NCBI GenBank assembly: GCA_003254925.1
Contig: QANZ01022661.1
Coordinates: 143,704 to 207,703 of the forward strand
DNA: 64,000 bases
Reading direction: 5' to 3'
Source of the DNA: Chamaecrista fasciculata
Lineage: Eukaryota; Streptophyta; Magnoliopsida; Fabales; Fabaceae
Shown here piece after piece: positions 58,801 through 64,000 of the stretch; the first letter of the stretch is position 1, and every line of letters begins with the position of its first letter. The notes beneath the pieces were generated by a model. It was not told the origin of the DNA, searched no databases, and saw only the letters and a list, made by a program, of their open reading frames with translations. The position numbers were made by a program, and so were the translations under genes.

Positions 58801-58982
58801 GCTTCAAGAATGTCGCCAAACTGTTCGAAATGGCGGCGCAATGTTTCGGTCTGAGTCTCCCAAGCTAATCCTCCAACGAAAACCTTGGTATATGTGGTAT
58901 CACCAAAAGGAGAGTTGAAAACTTGGAAACCGGAACTTGAACTGGATCCCGAACTTGGACCTTGAATCGGCTGGTATGCCAT
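55811..58982 (-). CDS. Single-RRM RNA-binding protein (plant RBM24/ARP1-like)
   Basis: Six coding exons on the minus strand: 58982-58752, 58434-58311, 57676-57547, 56870-56834, 56724-56487, 55908-55811; 285 residues. An N-terminal RRM binds single-stranded RNA: RNP2 is VFVGGL (34-39) and RNP1 is KGYGFVTF (73-80). It continues [20 protein letters not shown] and [17 protein letters not shown], typical of this plant family. The rest is a low-complexity Tyr/Pro/Gln/Gly-rich tail with [19 protein letters not shown] and [19 protein letters not shown], probably disordered. I chose the ATG for [10 protein letters not shown] because the frame upstream to 59093 is hydrophobic, unlike the family. An intron cuts RNP1 between Phe and Val. 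Related Arabidopsis genes include At1g20880 and At1g76460 (from memory). The leader upstream has long GAA and GA tracts. Confidence 0.92.
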
Positions 58983-60545
58983 GAATGAGAAAATAGAAAA
59001 ACAGAAAGGAAAGCCCAAATAGAGTAAACAAACAGTACGGAGAATCCCTAAGCAGAAAGAGAAAAGACAAGAAGCGTATAGACACGTATGCACATCCTAA
59101 AAGAGAGAGATAGAACGCAGAAGAAGCTATAGAAATATACTGGGAATCAAGGGATAATCAGAGATTCGAAGAACAGGGTGTGACTGTGTAAGCAAGGTTG
59201 AAGTAAAAGGAAAAGATAGAGATCGAGGAACAACACAGTGGTGAGCTCGACAAGCCCAAAGAATTCAAATAGAAAGCAGGAAACATATATATAATATTTT
59301 TATAATTACAAGAAAACTAAAGAGAGAAAGGGAGAGGAAGAAGAAGAAGAAGAAAACCCTAGAGTGGAGAAGATGGTGGATGTAACGGAATGAAGGAAAT
59401 TGGTAAAGTAATTGGTAGGCTTGGAAGGTACATGAAGGAAAGAGGAGGAAGATGAGTTGAAAAGAGGATAAAAAAAAATCAGAGAGAGAGAGAGTGAGTA
59501 ATAATACTAAATAGAGAAGAGGTTGGGGGAGAAAGGAGGAGAGATTACTGTTTCTGAATTCTCAATATAAGGTTGACACACAGAAAGAGAAAGAGAAGAG
59601 AGATCGAAGGAGACTCATTTTTGCAGCCAAAGAGAGAAAACAAAAAAAAAAGGAAAAAAAAGGAAAAAAAAGAAAAGGAGTGAGTGGAAAAAGTAGGGCG
59701 TTGTTTGTGTTTTCCGTTCCAGAGTTTCTCAATTCTTTCTCGCAAGGACTATACAAGACAGCTTGAGCTGTGTGGGGCCCATATTTCTCACTCTTTTAAG
59801 TTTAAAGGCCTCCTACTCACTCTTATACGTATGTATGTGTAATGTGTAATGTGTGTGCGCGCTTATGTTGTGTGAAATTTTGATTGTGATCCTCAATTCT
59901 CATTTCCATATTCAACTTGTTTATTTTTTTAAAGTCACGGTATTCATTGTCGTGATTAATCCCTTAAGAGTAAATGAGTAAATGACTAATTATAAAATAC
60001 TTTTTATTGATAAAAATTCAAACTTCCACTACTAAAGTAAATTTAGGTGATTTATTTGCGTTTATAATTTTAGTTAGAAACAGTAGGTTATTAGTGAATC
60101 ATAATTGTAGCCCGTTTAGTTTTTCGCTTTGGCCTTAAGCCCACGCGGTTCTGACACGGATCGCCACTATTCATTACTCCATTATCATATTTCAGACACT
60201 TTTCTTTTTTTTTCTTTTGGATACAAGAGGAAAATTCAAATGATTTTCAATATTTTATTTATTGTTTTAAAATATAACAAAATATTAACAATATTAAGTT
60301 TATATTTTTTAAAAAAATTTAAAAACAATATTTATACGTCTTATAAATTATTTTTCTTAGCGTTTTACATTTTATTTCATCTATTTATATTTGTATCTAT
60401 ATAATATATTAAATCATGAGTGATTACCTCTTTTTTCAAGTATCCACCCTCATTTATAATCTAATTTTAAATATTAATTTTTTTTTAATAATCTAATTAA
60501 AATTTTCATTTCACTTCTTATTCTAACATTTATCATTGATATACT
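58983..60545. other. RRM gene leader/promoter and AT-rich DNA
   Basis: To about 59760 this is the probable leader and promoter of the RRM gene, with GAA repeats (59338-59355), GAGA runs and A-rich tracts (59640-59675). From 59800 to 60545 it is very AT-rich and without coding features. Confidence 0.5.
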
Positions 60546-60559
60546 CAAGTCTAGTGAAT

Positions 60560-61020
60560 CGTCCACTAGAGCTATTTTTTGCCTTCCTCGATAGGGCAGA
60601 GACTAGTGATATATTTCAAGTTGGTCGCTCAATCGTACGGTGTCTTTGAAAGAGGGACAAGTGATATACAATGGGGTGACAACCCACCTGAGTGATCATT
60701 CATATGCTAATTGCCCATGTTCCCATCACCCTCATAATATCATAGTCAACATATTGTCCCAAGATTCATGGGTCCGACTCTCCGTAAATCTCGGACCCGT
60801 CACTCACTCTCTCAACCGACTTCCCTTTGAAGTCTTTGCCTATAAATACCCCTCTAAACACTCAGAAAAAGGTTAATTGCTCAATCCTCACTAAACTATA
60901 AAACACTCTGATCCATCATTAACTTGAGCGTCATAGTCTTTTTTGTAGGGTCACTCTGCGGCATTTCAACCGAAGCATTCAACCATTCAGCCTAGCAGCT
61001 CACTCGACAAATTAAGGTAA
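60560..61020 (+). mobile_element. Probable LTR retrotransposon fragment (solo or partial LTR)
   Basis: The stretch has the layout of the end of a plant LTR: CCTATAAATACCCC at about 60838 as TATA box, then CTCAATCC and TTAACTTGAGCGTCATAGTC with GTAGGGTCACTC, a run of motifs I associate with plant Gypsy-type LTRs. It is followed by ATTCAACC-type repeats. There are no internal retrotransposon genes, and the ends and target duplication are not defined. Confidence 0.5.
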
Positions 61021-61203
61021 GACCCTAGTCATACTTTCGTTTATCAATAATATAATATTTTTTAATAAGAAATAATGGCCGATAGAAATAAAATTTTAAA
61101 AAAAAATTGTATATCTAATACTTACTCATTATAGATTATAGAAAATCCAGCGAAATAAATTTTGTTAAGAAATTATACTTTTAGACTTTTGTTTTTTTTT
61201 TTT

Positions 61204-61354
61204 NNNNNNNNNNNNNNNNNNNNNNNNNNNNNNNNNNNNNNNNNNNNNNNNNNNNNNNNNNNNNNNNNNNNNNNNNNNNNNNNNNNNNNNNNNNNNNNNN
61301 NNNNNNNNNNNNNNNNNNNNNNNNNNNNNNNNNNNNNNNNNNNNNNNNNNNNNN
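61204..61354. other. Assembly gap of 151 Ns
   Basis: Run of N. Poly-T runs into it on the left and poly-A follows on the right, so the missing piece may be a foldback or A/T-rich structure that defeated assembly. Confidence 1.
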
Positions 61355-61765
61355 AAAAAAAAAACTAAAATTATTTGAAAACCAAATACTTTTTAACAGA
61401 TGTCAAAGCTAATTTCTTTTAGGAAAAATAATCAACTTAAATTTTGTATGAAGGAATTAGAAATGTAGGCCCAGCCGACACAGCGTAACTTGTTTAGGGC
61501 AGGCGTCGGCCATGGCAAGTGGCTTCGTGTAAGCATATACAACAAGAGTTTCTTTTTCCCCTTCTTTCTTGATTCTGATTTCTGACTGAGTACAGATAAT
61601 AAAATCAATTTTTATCAGTGAAAAAAAAAATAAAAGCTTTCTCTGTGCAATATATAATTATGAATCTAAAAATTGGATTAAGTAGATGATAGTGTTGATT
61701 GTTGGGTGAAGGTCTTGTAAAGAGGAATTTGAGATTCAGAATTATCCTTCTTCCCTTCGATTCCA
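61355..61765. other. Promoter and leader of the small membrane protein gene
   Basis: Non-coding. The minus-strand frame at 61605-61808 overlaps the real gene start and is not supported. Confidence 0.4.
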
Positions 61766-62587
61766 ATGGCCAGCAGTTGGAGAAGAACGTTTGGTAATGT
61801 GAGATCATTCGTAAGCAATTCTATGGGAAGTGTTCGAGGAGGAAGCAATCTCGCTGCCTGGGTTGTGGCCGGAACCCTAGCTTATTTTCTTTGGATCAAA
61901 CCCTCACAAGACCTTCAACGTCAGCAACAGGTTTTTTTTCTCACTCTTCTTTTTCTATTGTTCGCTCAAATCATGTTGTTTACTGATTTTTCTTTTCTTT
62001 CTTCACTGATTAATTCTTAGGAAAAGGCTGCTCTCGCTGCTTCAGATCCTTATCGCTATGTTGAGAAACGGAAACCCATTCCTGATCCTCAGGTTAGCTT
62101 TGCCTCCTCCTTTCTTTAGTTCTAATCTAATTACAATATGTAACGATTCTCTGGCAAACAAGACTGCACTAGTTCACTGTAGGAGGAATTCCACATAGGA
62201 ACGCATGATTGAGGGAAGTGACTATTTTTCAGTGTTAAAATCTTCTTGTAGTAACTACTTACTGGAGCTTTAGCATACTACAAATAGGGAATGAGTATGA
62301 AAGAATTTGGAGAAACTAGTCTGTAGGATCGGTGTCACTTCATTCAATTGAGAAAGGAAGAAGCTTATCTCTGTCAGTACTGTGATAGCTTCTTTTTCTC
62401 TAACAACTTGTTTTGCATCCTTTGTTTTAGTATTCTTTTTCCATTTTGCATTCTGTTGCTATCTACTTTCATTCTCTACACTTTACGCTTTGATTTTGAA
62501 TTTGAGTTCCTAAGTTTTTTTCCACAGGAAACAGGGTTGATATATGGGAAGAAAAACAAGGACGAAGCGAGCGAACCAAAGGGTTAA
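61766..62587 (+). CDS. Small single-pass membrane protein of unknown function (98 aa)
   Basis: Three exons: 61766-61930, 62021-62092, 62528-62587, all in phase 0 with clean GT-AG borders; 98 residues. The N-terminus is Arg/Ser-rich with almost no acidic residues (MASSWRRTFGNVRSFV), as in mitochondrial or other organelle-targeted proteins. One hydrophobic segment, AAWVVAGTLAYFLWI, spans about 30-44. The C-terminal half is hydrophilic: EKAALAASDPYRYVEKRK, then PIPDPQETGLIYGKKNK. I recognise the look of a conserved plant protein but cannot name a family or function. The ATG in TTCCAATGGC is the only reasonable start. Confidence 0.8.
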
Positions 62588-63813
62588 CTTTAAGCACATG
62601 GACTACTCGTTGTAAGATTGCTGTTGACTGAGCTGGTTAATGTAGTTCTCCAATTTTGGTGGAATGTCCTATTGACGTAATTTTATTTTGTATGATGCAA
62701 TAAAGGAAGAAGTGAATTGAGGTGTATTTTTATAATGCCAATATCGTCTTTCCTCAAATGAGATACTTGGGACTTGGGAGATTTATCCCCTGGTGTGCTT
62801 GAATGAAAGCTGGGAAATTTCGTGCCTATAGCTTCCAAATGTCTTCATCTTATAGTAAAGATATAAAAAACTTTACCCAAGTTTTTTTCTACAACAATTT
62901 TAAAACTGTGATTTAATTTTTATTTGACTTGCGATTTATCTTGATGTTTCCTATCTGTCGTTCTTAGCTACTTTTTGTGGGCATGAACAAATCGCAATGT
63001 TTTAGGAATGTCTAACATATCTTGGCTCTCTAATAATACTCCCTCTTCTACGAAACAAAAGAAAACATTGGTTGTCTTAGTAAAGTGGTGCTTCACTTAA
63101 TAGCAGTGCAGGTGCCAATGCTATACTGCTAACAGCCGACCGCACACCGCACTAAACTAGAAGTGTAGAACTGTTTTTTTTTTTTGGGGGGTCAAATCAT
63201 GAGTATCTTGCAGTCGTATAAACTATTTAAGTGAAGACTAATTGAAGTCTTTCCAACCTGGATTATAAAGATTGAACTCTACCCGCTGCACCAAACTGAT
63301 ATTGGTTACTAACTAGAACTTTGTGAACATGTATAAGTACGGGGGGGTCATATCATAATGGAAGGAGCCAAATAGGCAATTACAGCATCAAGGTATTTCT
63401 TGAAATACCGAAAGCAATTCATAAAACAGCGTTAAACTGTTAATGAGTGTCATCCGATATCTACTAATTTAGCTTGCTACCACTCCAAGCGTGAAAATGA
63501 GCTCTCTACAGCCCGACAAATGTTAACGTTCCCCACTGGCTGTATCGTTCAACAACCATGGTTTGAAAATCAAACAGCATTTTCTCCCTTTGATTGTCAG
63601 TTTATATGTACGGTTCTCATGTTACCCTTTGTGGCCGGCAGGGATGTTACTGGGTTGCCAAATTGCTTAGGAAGTTAAAAAGACGTACTTATTTCTTATA
63701 AAAGATCAATAGTTTACATGATTCGGGAATATAAACAAGTGCATAACTAGGCCTTTGTTTAGGGAAATTTCTCCCTAACGGACAAATTAAAGGCATATCA
63801 AAGGTACTCATTG
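62588..63813. other. Intergenic region between the small gene and a leftward gene
   Basis: The first 150 bases are probably the 3' UTR of the small gene. The part from about 63400 may be the 3' UTR of the minus-strand gene that ends at 63814. No other coding region seen. Confidence 0.4.
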
Positions 63814-63958
63814 TCATTCTATGAAAACACTCATCCTCGTTCCAACTTTAACTCGTAAGCTGTCTGCCACTTTGATGCATCTGTGATTATTCTGTGCAAC
63901 TCTGCTATAAAAAGTTGGGCGCATTTGATACACATCAGTCAACTTCTCTTGAGCTTCC
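63814..63958 (-). CDS. Last coding exon of an unidentified gene (partial, enters from the right edge)
   Basis: On the minus strand an acceptor (TATATTTAG) at 63960-63959 opens an exon of about 48 codons, from EAQEKLTDVYQMRPTFYSR through VAQNNHRCIKVADSLRVK to VGTRMSVFIE, then TGA at 63816-63814. Composition and codon pattern look coding, and the acceptor is good. The exon begins one base into a codon. I do not recognise the family. The rest of the gene lies outside the window. Confidence 0.5.
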
Positions 63959-64000
63959 CTAAATATAGTCCATTATAATACTAGAGTTACCCTCATCAGA

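Noticed and set aside
59045..59093. N-terminal extension of the RRM protein from an upstream in-frame ATG
   Set aside because: The added residues are hydrophobic and unlike the family, whose members begin at the MAYQP-type start; this stretch is better read as leader.

Overview
This window is plant nuclear DNA, almost certainly from a dicot. It is AT-rich, its genes have many GT-AG introns, and they encode plant-only families: MLO, tonoplast sugar transporter, OEP21, a PsbP-domain lumen protein, xylem-type cysteine protease and AHL. The intergenic DNA is full of Mutator-, hAT- and PIF/Harbinger-type non-autonomous transposons, plus LINE and probable LTR remnants. I cannot name the species. 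It looks like draft assembly: single Ns at 43422 and 46150, a 151-base gap at 61204-61354, and a suspicious 109-bp duplication beside one of the Ns.

Layout from left to right. Positions 1-545 (-) hold the 5' end of an unidentified gene. Positions 2582-6161 (+) hold an MLO gene of the type related to barley Mlo. Transposons fill 6.3-8.8 kb. Positions 11002-16802 (+) hold a DHHC protein S-acyltransferase. Positions 17.2-23.2 kb are a transposon cluster with two large foldback Mutator-like elements; one of them carries a broken fragment of a UDP-glycosyltransferase gene and a nested hAT element. Positions 23754-27999 (+) hold a second MLO gene from another clade. Then follow an FKBP of the thylakoid lumen (28949-30655 +), OEP21 (32065-34559 +), a tonoplast sugar transporter (36196-38831 -), an XCP-type papain protease (41235-43124 +), a type II AHL DNA-binding protein (45100-48373 -), a 5'-truncated LINE (49592-51485), a PsbP-domain protein (52159-54324 +), an RRM protein (55811-58982 -), a 98-residue membrane protein (61766-62587 +), and the last exon of an unidentified gene (63814-63958 -).

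The genes do not form a pathway. Several have chloroplast roles: FKBP and PsbP-domain protein in the lumen, both with twin-arginine-type targeting, and OEP21 in the outer envelope. From memory, the FKBP18-OEP21-TST1-XCP2-RRM-AHL order matches Arabidopsis chromosome 1 around At1g208xx and its duplicate around At1g764xx, so this side of the window is probably an ancient syntenic block. The MLO/PAT half looks more transposon-laden.

I found no new multi-gene system. The most unusual things are the gene-carrying foldback element, a 1.36-kb element with near-identical arms of about 630 bp, a small intronic Mutator-type family with visible 9-10-bp target duplications, and two conserved-looking coding units I cannot name.
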